From the NCBI GenBank assembly GCA_016808115.1, contig JAEQBH010002858.1:1-64000 (forward strand): a stretch of 64,000 nt of DNA, in the 5' to 3' direction. Shown in pieces: positions 25,000 to 34,739 of the stretch. The stretch's first letter is position 1. Each line of letters starts with the position of its first letter. The position numbers and the translations under genes are program-made. This DNA comes from Tetrastigma voinierianum. Taxonomy: Eukaryota > Streptophyta > Magnoliopsida > Vitales > Vitaceae. Under the pieces are notes generated by a model. That model saw nothing but the letters and a program-made list of their open reading frames with translations. It was not told where the DNA came from and did no database searches.

Positions 25000-25823
25000 T
25001 TTTTGGTCATCACTTCCTTTCAGTTGTTCAATCTGGCTATTCTTCTCTTCTTTCTTTTCAGTCTCTTCTTTCTCTGCCTCAGTCTTTTCTTTCCTTTCTG
25101 TCTTTTGTTGCTGCTCAAATCCTTCCCACTTCTTAACTGAATTGTCATGCAGTCTTTCGGGTTCTTCTGCGTGTCACTAGGGAATGTACCCTTGTTACGA
25201 TTTGGCATATTCGAGCCGAAACGCCTACTCGTGTCTCTAAATTTTGAGTGAGGCACTAGCATTCTTAGAAACATGTGGTATCGGACTTGAAACTCTAGTC
25301 AGGGTGTTTCATTCATGGAATTGTAATAGCCTCTTGTTATCCCCAGTGGAAGCTACTTGATGTTGTTCTTGAATGGTTAGGTTCTCCTCTGGCCACGATA
25401 TTCATTTACGCCCTCACCTCCTTGATCTTCAGCTGTTGGAACCTTGAGTGAGCTGCGATATCCTTGTTGAGGATCTGTCTGCCTTGGGCCGTGAGTGCCC
25501 CTCACCATGCGAGAAATTCTCATGGTTCTCGAGTCAAAGTTGTAGTGTGTGGGCGGGTTTGTGATTTGAGCAAAATAATCTTCTTTGCTCGTTCACGTAC
25601 TGCTCCTCGACACCATAAGAATCTTCTTCTGTTGGCACGTCAGCACTTCTTCTCATTAGTTCTCTTTCCCTTTGCTCCTATTTCATGAGTGGTGGCATCA
25701 CTCTCTTGTTTGTCCATCACATGAATTTATGGCATCTAGCTTTTCTTCATTGTTTGTCGTCTTGCTCGACTCCATGACCCCTTTTCCTCTATTTGCTTCT
25801 TCTTGAAACTCGGATGGAGCTTT
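25000..25823 (-). pseudogene. Athila-type gag, C-terminal part
   Basis: The minus frame 25020-25274 contains MTIQLRSGKDL and a highly basic tail, typical of the Athila gag end. To the right, readable phrases include GVMESSKTTNNEEKLDAINS (about 25780-25720). The sequence stops at the SL6 boundary (25823) and continues on the other side of SL6/E2 at 40855. Stops and frame changes are frequent. Confidence 0.7.
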
Positions 25824-26249
25824 TGTGGCCTTGACAGGCACAGATAAGTGTCAAAAAGTGTCACCGCAGGCCAGGACTCTTAACATTTTCTTTCTCAGCG
25901 ACCTGTTCTTTTACCGAATCCGAAAGTGTACGATGCTCATAATCTATAAGGGGTGTATAAATCTGCAAAGTGTCACATTGTAGTATTTTGGAGACTAAAG
26001 TAGAAATGAAAGTTTATGGAACAAGATTTGTGGTATTAAACGAGGTACAATGGTCGTTAAGCGAGGATATGGAAATCATGTCAGTAGAAGATGGGCCACA
26101 ATCTGATTTCAAAGTTGGATTGCAATATTTAAATGCTTGAGGACAAATTTACAATTAAGGAAAGTTGAGGGGTGAAAGTATAATTAATGGAAGTTTAAAT
26201 AGTAAATTAATAATAGAATTGCCGGAATAATTAGGGAAGTGCAGAAAGT

Positions 26250-26304
26250 GCAGATCTCGGATGTGAAGCGGATTTGCAGTTAAGTTCGTGCCGCGAAATC
26301 ACAG
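26250..26304 (+). promoter_or_regulatory. LTR dyad, copy in E2 5' LTR
   Basis: Contains CAGATCTCGGATGTGAAGCGG and TTCGTGCCGCGAAATCACAG arms; more diverged than the 3' LTR copy of the same element. Confidence 0.55.
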
Positions 26305-26517
26305 TGAGCAGAAAGTTTAAGTTAAATTACAAGACAATTAGAATATTTTACGAATTTCTAGGCAACGAGTTTAAAGTGAAACTTGAAAACGGGATTTTTG
26401 AAAAATTTCAAAAAATGGCAAATAGTTAAAGAATATTCAATTAGGATAAATAAATTGAAAGCCAGGAATGAGAAATAATTTGTTTTGAGAACTGCGGACG
26501 AAATGAATAAAAAGGGA

Positions 26518-26523
26518 CACGTG
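26518..26523. promoter_or_regulatory. G-box in E2 5' LTR
   Basis: CACGTG within GGGACACGTGGGTCCCA, which has GGGAC/GTCCC arms. Identical in the 3' LTR despite divergence around it. G-boxes bind plant bZIP/bHLH factors; a role here is inference. Confidence 0.45.
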
Positions 26524-26950
26524 GGTCCCACATAAAGAAAAAAAAAAAAAAAAAAAAACATAAAAGTAAAATCAAGCAGACGAACGGCAGAAGGGCGGGG
26601 GAGGCGGGATGATTTTAAATTTTATTCTTTAGTTTTCTTTCCTCTGGATTTGCGAGAATCGTAGTCAGTTTCGTCGGGATAAACTATGGAAAGTGCTCTG
26701 CTTGACGAGAGACTCTGCAGTGTTTAAATGGGATTTCATAGGGAATTCAGGTAAATATGCGAAAAACCAGGTACAGTTTGCCCTGCCGGTCCTACCAGTG
26801 AATTCCCCAGTGGTCCATGGCACCCGGACCCGATGGGGTAAAGTACCTGCGCGATGAGGCTGCGCGTGGACCTTGAAATCTTGGCTTTCGTCAAGGCTGA
26901 AGAGGTGAGGAGATTTTCTACTTTGTGTTATTTCAGTCTAAAAGGAAATT

Positions 26951-26957
26951 TATATAA
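26951..26957 (+). promoter_or_regulatory. Putative TATA box, E2 5' LTR
   Basis: TATATAA shortly after the AAGAGGTGAGG block, matching the 3' LTR word at 34733-34739. Confidence 0.4.
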
Positions 26958-27419
26958 TAGAACTGGAATATTCTTACGTATGGTCGAGTCCCGAATTTTA
27001 GGCTAAGTTTGAGGATTTTTAGGAAATTTTAGGAAATTTTGGGACTATTTCAGATGATCAGGGCTGAATTTCGGAATTTGTTTTCGAGACGATTTTGGTT
27101 AAAATTTCGAGGATTTTATTCAAGCGATCCCGGGCGAGTACGAAATGTTTTTCGGTGTTTTTTAGACTATGAAAGTCCACTTTAGTCACAGAATCGAGTC
27201 AAGTATCACGCCGTGAATGGCGTTTAGAACATATTGAAAATTTTAATTGGCACCAAGTGTGGAAATTCTTTAGGTATGTGGCGTGTGTGATCTAATCTCA
27301 CGTCGAGTGTGTAGGCTAAAAGCAAAGGCGGGAAAGTTGTGGAAGCTGCGTATCTTTCCAGTTTATGACAAAGGTGAGTGTTAAACTCGTTTTCAAATAC
27401 TAATTATTATTATTATTAT

Positions 27420-28480
27420 AAAAATTTGTTTTGCCTTGATGTTCATGGTTTTTGAGTTCAAACCATTTCAAGAAATGAGCAATAAATTGAAATCGCCAAA
27501 TGGTTTGAGTTAAACCATAATTGAAAGCGAAGCATTGGTTTTAAATTGTAGGCATTTTCGAAGCAAGCAGCCAAAAACAAAGCCAAAATGGTTTTGAATA
27601 ATTAAACCATTTTTCAAGCAAGCAAGCAAGAAAATGGTTTTAAGATTGTAAAACCATTTTTCAAAAGAGCAAGCAAGCAAGCAAGCAAACAAAGAATGTT
27701 TGTGAAAAACAGGCCTTCCCTAGTTCTAGCGAAAACCCGATTCGGTATTGAATGCGTGCGCGATTGGTGTTAGGATCTCATACATGCATTTAGTTTGCGA
27801 GTCGGCAAACTTAGGACATACATCATGCGTTTAAAGGAGGCGAGTAGCGCGTGCGAGGAGTATATAAGGTTATGAGGAACTACAGCTACGTATGGTGATG
27901 GCGACCAGGAGTCAATTACTTAATATTCTGGAAAAAAAAAAAGGTGATGCGGACCCCGAGTCCTTCCCTTGACCTGATCATGAGCTTGGAAGTGTTCACT
28001 AGGGTATAGTAAGCAAAAAAAAATAGCCTCCGGTGGTTGATGTTTTTATAAGCATAATATACAGTTTTAAAAAATCAACCATTGGTTCCCGGTCGCCCAG
28101 GAGCTTAGGAGAAGTTTAAACAGCGGTTGAGCCAAGCTCCGTTTAGATTTCAAAGCGATGTTGGTTGAGCCCAACGTGAGTTTAAAGCCAGCGGTTGAGC
28201 CGGGCTCCGTTTTATTTTCAAAGCATGCGGTTAGGCGAGCTCCGTTTTATGAAAAAAAGTTTTGGCTTTTAAAGCAAAGAGTTTGTGAAAGGTTTTTAAG
28301 AAACTTTTCAAACAAGATAAAGAAGCAAACAAAAGGAATTTGAAGTTTTATAAACTTAAGCAAGGAAACAATAAAGAGTTTTATAAGCTTTTAAGAAAAG
28401 CAAAGCAAGCAAACAAGTAAAGAAAGGTTTTATAAACTTAAAAGCAAACAAATACAAAAGCAAACAAGCTAAGAAAAGTT
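27420..28480 (+). repeat. Hairpin, (GCAA)n and minisatellite tract of E2 5' LTR
   Basis: Repeated AATGGTTTT and AAACCATTTT words with GCAAGCAAGC runs (27485-27690). Further on, units with GCGGTTGAGCC...GCTCCGTTTT recur about every 40-45 bp (28121-28245), then AAGCAAACAAG-rich DNA. The same succession is present in the 3' LTR, in SL7 (minus) and in E3. Confidence 0.7.
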
Positions 28481-29014
28481 TAGAAACAGGGTGAGGGAGG
28501 AGCTGGAGGTGTTTTGTAAGGGGGGTTGTTTGAATGTTTGGAAAATATCTTTCTTACCTCGAAGCATACACTCAGGCTCGTTTAGCTCATTATTTTGTAT
28601 TTAAAACTATTTTCAGTCTGAATGCGCAAGGCCCATTTGGAGCATAATAGGGTTTAATCTGACATTGTACAAGTCTTTGTTAGTAAGAATATTTTGTAGA
28701 ACATACTTTGAATTTGTATATGGAACATATGTATGTACATAGTTTATATGATGGGAATGTGTTGAATCTTGGTTGCCATATTTTGGATATAGTGTAAATT
28801 GGATGTATCTGAGTTTGGGACATGTCCTATATGCGATTTGTTATCTTCTTAAAAATTTTATAAAATCATAAGTTTAGAAAATAAAAATTTTTATAGGAGG
28901 TTTTAGCAAGCAATACGACCGGCTTCACGGGGAGTTTCTGATCGTTGGGAGTAGCGGTGGGGTTTCACGTGGAGTGTGACTCACGCCGCCAGGAAGGGGG
29001 TGGGGTGTGTCGAG

Positions 29015-29026
29015 TGGTATCGGAGC
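29015..29026 (+). other. E2 primer-binding site
   Basis: TGGTATCGGAGC, one mismatch from the TGGTATCAGAGC that pairs with the 3' end of plant initiator Met tRNA; two bases after the LTR. Confidence 0.85.
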
Positions 29027-29099
29027 ATAGTATTGGCAGCCATGCGTGTTTAAGTTTAAAGTCACATTACATATGAAGTGATTAGTGTTAAATAGTTGA

Positions 29100-30200
29100 T
29101 ATTTTGGAAGTCTGACACTATGGTGAAGACATAGAGGGTCGTCTAGGAGAGTTATTCCGGCGGTTTACGGCGTCCTGTAATTTTGTGAGAGATGAGCACG
29201 TAGTTGGTTCCCTTGCAGCCTCTATGAATCGACCTCCCGGCCAGCCAGTCGAAATTTGGACCATCTGCTCACCAGGGGAGGGCTCAAGTGCGAGTTGACA
29301 AGCGGAAGCGGGTGGCGCAGATTTCACGGATAGTAGCCATAGCGACCAGGTCGGCCCGGTCAGCGACCTCCACCACCACTGAGAGGTTATTGAAGAGCCA
29401 GGGAGATCAGTAGAGTACAAAAGCGGGCGCTAGAAGCCATGTAGGCGACGTGGTGATCGAGGAAGCTGACTTGGTTGTAGCTGGGTAGGAGTAAATGGGT
29501 TTCACGGGTTATGGGCTGCGGATGAGTAAAGAGTCTTGTTTTCGATTTTACGATGGAAGACGGGGCTAAGGATTGGTGGGATCTTTCGTAAGAGAGGAGG
29601 CATCGATGGCATATCATAGGACCAATTTCGACCAAAATTCAGCGACGATTCTTTCCTCGAAGTCATAGGATTCGAAAATTGACGGAGTTCTTGATTTAGA
29701 GAAGAACATCGATGTCGATTATGAGAAAGAGGTTCAGGCTAGTTAGATTAGTTCCATATATTCAAGGCGTGAAGCCATGAAGTGCAAGGTTTTGGCGGAT
29801 TACGGCTCTAAATCCGAGTGCATTTGTCGGTGGATCCTGAAATGGGTTGGGGATTTAGTTGAGGCGGCTCGAGTTGGCCAGTCACGGCGACTATGTATGT
29901 CGAGTAGAGCGGGGAAAGAAGTAAGAGTAAGAGGAGTGCACCGGGCCACGTCCCAGCAAAGCTCGGGACGATGCGGTAGAAAGAAAAGCAAGAGCGAGGA
30001 GGTTATAGAGGCCGAGGTGCGGGGCGAGGTATCTGCAGTCGGGGATCAATGGGGCCACGATTGCTAGCAGCTGGCACCCAGAGCATTCCTCCCATTTGTC
30101 ATATGTGTCAGAGGCGACACCATGGGGAGTGTAGGAGATTCGATTCGAGTGTTTCCCACTTTGTGGCGGGAAGGCCATTTCGTGGGGGTACCCTCGGTGA
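29100..30200 (+). pseudogene. E2 gag (capsid and zinc knuckle), broken
   Basis: Near the start a reading VEDIEGRLGELFRRF is visible (about 29122). The retrotransposon gag domain is recognised by AKDWWD (about 29570) followed by an ERR-type phrase and by DSKI- and LEKNIDVDYE-like phrases to about 29740. A CCHC knuckle remnant (ICQRRHHGECRRF) lies near 30100, and a GHF-like phrase precedes 30185. Gag would form the particle that packages element RNA. Frames change at least four times. Minus-strand frames here are shadows. Confidence 0.75.
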
Positions 30201-30399
30201 TTAGTCTTTGAAACATCGGTAGCTAAGTCTAGCTACCCGGTACAATTAGCACCACGAATTAGTCAGGAGAGGTTTCTAAGCACAGAGGGCGACACGGCCC
30301 GCGGTAGAGGTGGCGTAGTGAAGAGTAGAGCGGTCTTGAGGGATCTGGTGAGCCTCCTTTTCGGGCGAGTATATCTTTGTGACCCGAGCGAGATGCGGG

Positions 30400-30830
30400 A
30401 TCTGCGGCTCGAATGTAGTCGGTATTATTTCTATCATGATCATGATGCATATACATTAGTGGGCAGAGGCTGCGGCGTTCATTTGCATCGAGCCTTTCTT
30501 AGATGTCGCTTCGGATAGAGACCCGGCCATTAGAGAATTCGGTATGAGTGTCCCCTTCATTTGAAATCAGTTATTCTCGAACGAGTAGTCGGAGATAGTA
30601 GAGTTCCCGATTGAGGGCGGGAGTTCTGGCGGATCTTGTGGCCTTAGATATGAGGATTTTTGATGTGGTTCTCGGCATGGATTGGCTATCGCCACGGGGC
30701 GTAGGTTGTTATAAAAAGGAAGTAAAGTTACTTAGGTCGGGAACTTGGGTAAAGTTTAGAGGATTACGTAAAGAGTTATCTTCCTGTATGATCTCCGCCA
30801 TGGCCCGGCCACGGAGAATCTTTGTGTAAG
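30400..30830 (+). pseudogene. E2 aspartic protease, broken
   Basis: The frame 30611-30829 reads IFDVVLGMDWLSPRG and continues with WVKFRGLRKELSSCMISAM, the C-terminal half of gypsy proteases. The segment that should contain the catalytic DSG lies upstream (about 30440-30520) in disturbed frames and is not readable. Confidence 0.7.
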
Positions 30831-30939
30831 GGTTGTCCCGGGGTTATCCCCAACTTATGTGGTGGGCCGGGGAAGGAGGGGATTCTAGTGGATGAGATTC
30901 AGGTTAGAGAGTTCCCGGATCTTATTGAAGTGATGATAG

Positions 30940-31460
30940 GATTTCCTCCGAAAGGAATTAGGTTCACCATTGATTTGATCCTAAGGTGACCCATTTCCAT
31001 TCCTCCTTATAGGATGGCTCTGTAGAGTTATGAGAGAGCTTAAGGCTCGGTTGAAGAATTATTAAAGTAAAGTTCCTATTCGTAGAGCATATGTCTGGCA
31101 TGGGGAGCTCCGATTCTCTTCGTGAAGAAAGATGGGAGTTTGCGATTGTGTATAGATTACAGGCAGTTGAAGAGTTACCATCCATAATCAGTATCCACTC
31201 CCTAGGATTGATGAGTTATTCGATCGGCTCGGGGTCGAGTGTACTCCCGAGATAGACTTGAGGTCGGGGTATCATCGGATGAGTGCGGGAGAGTGATGTA
31301 CCACAATTTTGATCGAGGACATGCTACGGGCATTATAGGTTTTTAGTAATGCCATTTGGTTTGACTAATGCTCAGCGGCGTTTATGGGATTTGATGACCA
31401 GTATTCCAAGTTTGGATAGGTTCGTCATAGTTTTTATTGATGATATCTGATGTATTGAGG
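30940..31460 (+). pseudogene. E2 reverse transcriptase, broken
   Basis: Readable pieces in order: FTIDLI and PISIPPYRMA (30962-31020), APILFVKKDGSLRLC-type text (about 31105-31150), PRIDELFDRLG (about 31205), a DLRSGYH-like phrase (31257), VMPFGLTNA (about 31351) and FIDDI (about 31435), the last being the catalytic box. Most phrases sit in different frames. The encoded enzyme would copy element RNA into DNA. Confidence 0.8.
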
Positions 31461-31789
31461 TAGTTCGGAGGAACATTAGAGCACACAGTTGTACAGACCT
31501 TAAAGGGGCGGCAGGTTATATGCGAGTTAGCGGTATCGGTTTTGGCTCGACAATTGGCATTCTAGGTCATGTGATTTGGTGATGGGGTAGTGTGGATCTC
31601 CCGGAAAATAGAAGCGGTGGTAAATTGGAAACCACGAAGAAGTGTGTCGGAGTCGAGGGCTTCCTTGGTTTAGCGGTACTATAGGAAGTTTGTTGAGGGG
31701 TTCCTCCCGGGATAAGCATTGTGATAAGGCCGACAAGGAAAGATGTCAAGTATGATTGGGTGGATGCACGCGTGAGTTTCGAGGAGTTT

Positions 31790-32180
31790 GGGATGGGTGA
31801 CCGGCTCCGGTTCTGGCTTGCCCCGATGGGAGATGGGTTTGTGGTTTCACAGTGATGCTTCGACAAGGCCTTGGTTGTCTTTTGATGCAGAATGATAGGG
31901 TGATTGCATATGCCTCGACAGTGAAGAAGCATGAGAGAATTACCACCACTGACTTGAAACTGCGGCTGATGAGTGTTTGCTCACGAAGATATGGAGACGC
32001 GAAATTACTTATGGTGTTCCTTGCGGGATCTTCTGAATCAAAAGTCGCCATCTATTTTCCACCCAAAAGAGTTAAACTGAGACAAAGAAGATGAAGCGAG
32101 CTGATTAAAGACTACATTTGTACTATCGAGTACCATCGGGGAAAGCTAATGTAAGTAGCGGATGCCTTGAGTGGCGACCG
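31790..32180 (+). pseudogene. E2 RNase H, broken
   Basis: Recognised from its position after RT and from LLMQNDRVIAYASTVKKHE (31882-31940), the usual RNase H phrase, followed by TTTDLKL. The rest is frameshifted. Confidence 0.7.
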
Positions 32181-32339
32181 AGAGAGTTCTTGTCTCACAT
32201 GAGATCGAGGTTATCTGCCCTTTATTGATGGTCTGGGTGGCTTTAGGGGTGATATTGGAGATTGAGGATTCAGGAGCCTTGTTAGCCACGTTTCATGTTA
32301 GACCACTCCTAGTGGATCAGATTCTAGCAGGGCAGTCGC

Positions 32340-33170
32340 AGGATCCACAGATGATTAAACTTAAGGAAGAGATAGAAAAGGGAAAGAAAGCAGGGTTTTA
32401 GATTAGAGATGATGGCATGATAGTGAAAGGAAACGGGGAGAATGTGTGTAACAGAATGAGCGAGCGAAAGAGACATTATCGAAGAAGCACATTCATGCAA
32501 GCGTATCTTTATGCATCAGGGTGTGCTGAGATGTGGGACTTTGAAAGAACATTGCGGTGGAATGAGATGAAGAAAGAGGTATGATTTGTTTCTAGGTGCC
32601 TAACACGTCAGTGAAGCGAGCATCGAGGCCCAGCAGGGAAGAGATCTGATTACTCCCTTTATTCCGGTGTGGAAATGGGAAAAGATTACTGGATTTTGTT
32701 CACGAACTGCGGACTCGAAGGCAACGTGATGCAATATGGGTGATAGTAGGTCGATTAACAAAGTCTGCTCATTTCACCCGATTAATGTTGAGTTCTTTAG
32801 AAAAGTTGGCTGATTGTATGTAGACGAGATAGTGAGACTTCGTGGGTTGGTTCCGATAGTTGGTCGAGACCATAGGTTCACATCCGAGGTTTTGGCCTGG
32901 TTGCAAGCGGCGTTAGATACTCGCCTACACTTTGTGCAGTGTTCATCCTCGAGACGGATGGCGGTGGAGAATTTATTCGGACGTTAGAGGATATCTTTGA
33001 GGAAGCTTGTGTGATGGAATTTAAAGGAAGTTGGGATACTCACTTGGCACTAATGGAGTTTGCCTCTGACAATGGCTATCGAAACCGATATAAGAAATGG
33101 CTCCATTTGAGGCCTTTGTATGGCGAAATGTAGGACTTCCGAGTGTCTTTGGGATGAGGTTAATTGAAGA
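32340..33170 (+). pseudogene. E2 integrase, broken
   Basis: Begins with MIKLKEEIEKGKK. The zinc domain remnant (HQGVL...TLKEHC, about 32517-32560) and core phrases such as ILETDGGGEFI (32945) followed by WDTHLALMEFA and DNGY (about 33034-33080) are visible. E3 has a better copy for comparison. The order and spacing match the E3 integrase. Confidence 0.7.
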
Positions 33171-33269
33171 CTAGTAGGCCACTGAACTGAAATCTGAATC
33201 ACTTGAAGTAGAAAGTTGTTCGTGTTGATGCAAAGATAATAATGAGAAGGATTATGATTAGTGTGTGAA

Positions 33270-33620
33270 CCAGTAGGTTTGAGATTATGAGCAAAGTAGG
33301 TCCAATAGCTTACAAGTTGAAGTTACCCCCAAAGTTATCATGATTCAATGATACATTCCATGTATCGGGGAGTTGTCGAGAAATATATCCCAGATCCTTC
33401 ACATGTATTGAGAGAGCAGCCAGTGCAGTTAAAGGAAAATTTGACTTATGAGGAGATACCTGTGTAGATTGTAGATCGCAAGGAACAGGTGTTGAGAAGC
33501 AAAGTGATTCCATTAGTTAAAGTCTTATGGAAGAATCATGAGAGGGAGGCAGCTACTTGGGAGCCAGAGGCTCAGATGCGCCGCGCATTCCTCAATTTAT
33601 TTTCTCCGAATCTGAGGCAT
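33270..33620 (+). pseudogene. E2 integrase tail and chromodomain, broken
   Basis: IMSKVGPIAYKLKLPPKLS (from 33287) is the end of the GPY/F module, followed by a HDTFHV-like phrase. After DPSHVLREQP come IVDRKEQVLR, a phrase with IPLVKVLWKNHE, and AATWEPEAQM near 33550-33580. This is the chromodomain typical of Tekay/Del chromoviruses, thought to direct insertion to marked heterochromatin. There are frameshifts and one stop inside. Confidence 0.8.
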
Positions 33621-33679
33621 TTTCGCTTTCCTTCTTTTAGAGTTTAGTTTATTCATTTCCATGAGGACGAATGTCTTAT

Positions 33680-33689
33680 GAGGAGGATT
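33680..33689 (+). other. E2 polypurine tract
   Basis: GAGGAGGATT directly before the 3' LTR start TGTAACACCCC. It would prime plus-strand DNA synthesis. Confidence 0.75.
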
Positions 33690-34045
33690 TGTAACACCCC
33701 GGGTCCCGAGAGAGTGTAATAAAGATATGATACTCATAGGGTGTATAAGAGGCCCAAGGCTACATCAGAGTATTTGAGACTAAAGGTGAAATGAAAGCCA
33801 TTAACACTTCCGACTCATGGTATTAAACCAAGGGTACAATGGTCATTAAGCAAAGGATATGGAAATCATAATCAAGTAGAGATGGGCCACAATACAATTT
33901 CTCAAAAGTCGGATTTGCAATATTTAAAATGCTTGGATGCACAAATTTACAATTACAAAGTCAGGCGAAAGATAATTACTTCAAGTTTAAATAAGAAATT
34001 AATAATAATAAATTGCCGTATCAATTCAGAAGTTCGAGAAATTCT

Positions 34046-34101
34046 CTAGATCTCGGATGACGAAACGGACTGCGCCGTTAAGTTCGTCTCGCGAAATCTA
34101 G
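34046..34101 (+). promoter_or_regulatory. 56-bp LTR dyad, best copy (E2 3' LTR)
   Basis: Left arm CTAGATCTCGGATGACGAAA, centre CGGACTGCGCCG, right arm GTTCGTCTCGCGAAATCTAG. The arms are imperfect inverted repeats: CTAGAT-TCG with CGAAATCTAG, GACGAA with TTCGTC, CGG with CCG. About 20 bp beyond it lies a second conserved A/T-rich block ending TTTCTAGGCAACG. Confidence 0.7.
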
Positions 34102-34303
34102 TGACTTAGAAAAGTTTCGTTAAATTCTAAGACAATTAGAATATTTTACGAATTTCTAGGCAACGCTTGAAGCTAAACTGAACTGATTAAAAAATTTCAA
34201 AATTCAAGAATAAGAAAGAATATTCAATTGTGATAAATAAAATCAAACTGACAAAATAATTTGTTTCGGCTTAAACTCGACCAAGAAATTTAATAAAAAG
34301 GGA

Positions 34304-34309
34304 CACGTG
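34304..34309. promoter_or_regulatory. G-box in E2 3' LTR
   Basis: CACGTG in the same 17-bp context as in the 5' LTR. Confidence 0.45.
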
Positions 34310-34732
34310 GGTCCCACATAAAGAAAAAAAAAAAAAAACATAAAAGTAAAATCAAGCAGACGAACGGCAGAAGGGCGTGGGAGGCGAGATGATTTTTTTA
34401 AATTTTATTCTTTTAGTTTTCTTTCTCAGATTTACGAGAATCTGACCGTCGGATTTCGTCGGGATAAACATGGAAAGTGCTCTACGCGACGAGGGCTACG
34501 CGTGAGTACTAAAAACACAGGATTTCACCGAGAATTCAGGTAAATATGCGAAAAACCCAAATTTTACTTTTCTCGTATCTACGCATTCTAGCCATCTCGC
34601 ACTTTTCGACCAAGAGGTAAAGCCATCACGCGATGAGAGCTACGCAAGTGACACCAAAAATCTTGGCTTTTCTCACAAACTCCTCAAGAGGTAGGAAATT
34701 TTCCTACTTATGCTATTTCAGCCTAAAGCATT

Positions 34733-34739
34733 ATATAAA
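34733..34739 (+). promoter_or_regulatory. Putative TATA box, E2 3' LTR
   Basis: TATATAA in GCATTATATAAATTAC, about 48 bp after the AAGAGGTAGG block. Confidence 0.45.

Larger units (their letters stand above)
25904..29012 (+). mobile_element. E2 5' LTR
   Basis: 3.1 kb, collinear with 33690-36753. The start TGTTCTTTTACCG is worn compared with the 3' copy (TGTAACACCCCGG). U3 carries the dyad, G-box and TATA word. U5 carries GCAA repeats, hairpins and a minisatellite. It ends GGGGTGTGTCGA just before the PBS. Confidence 0.85.
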
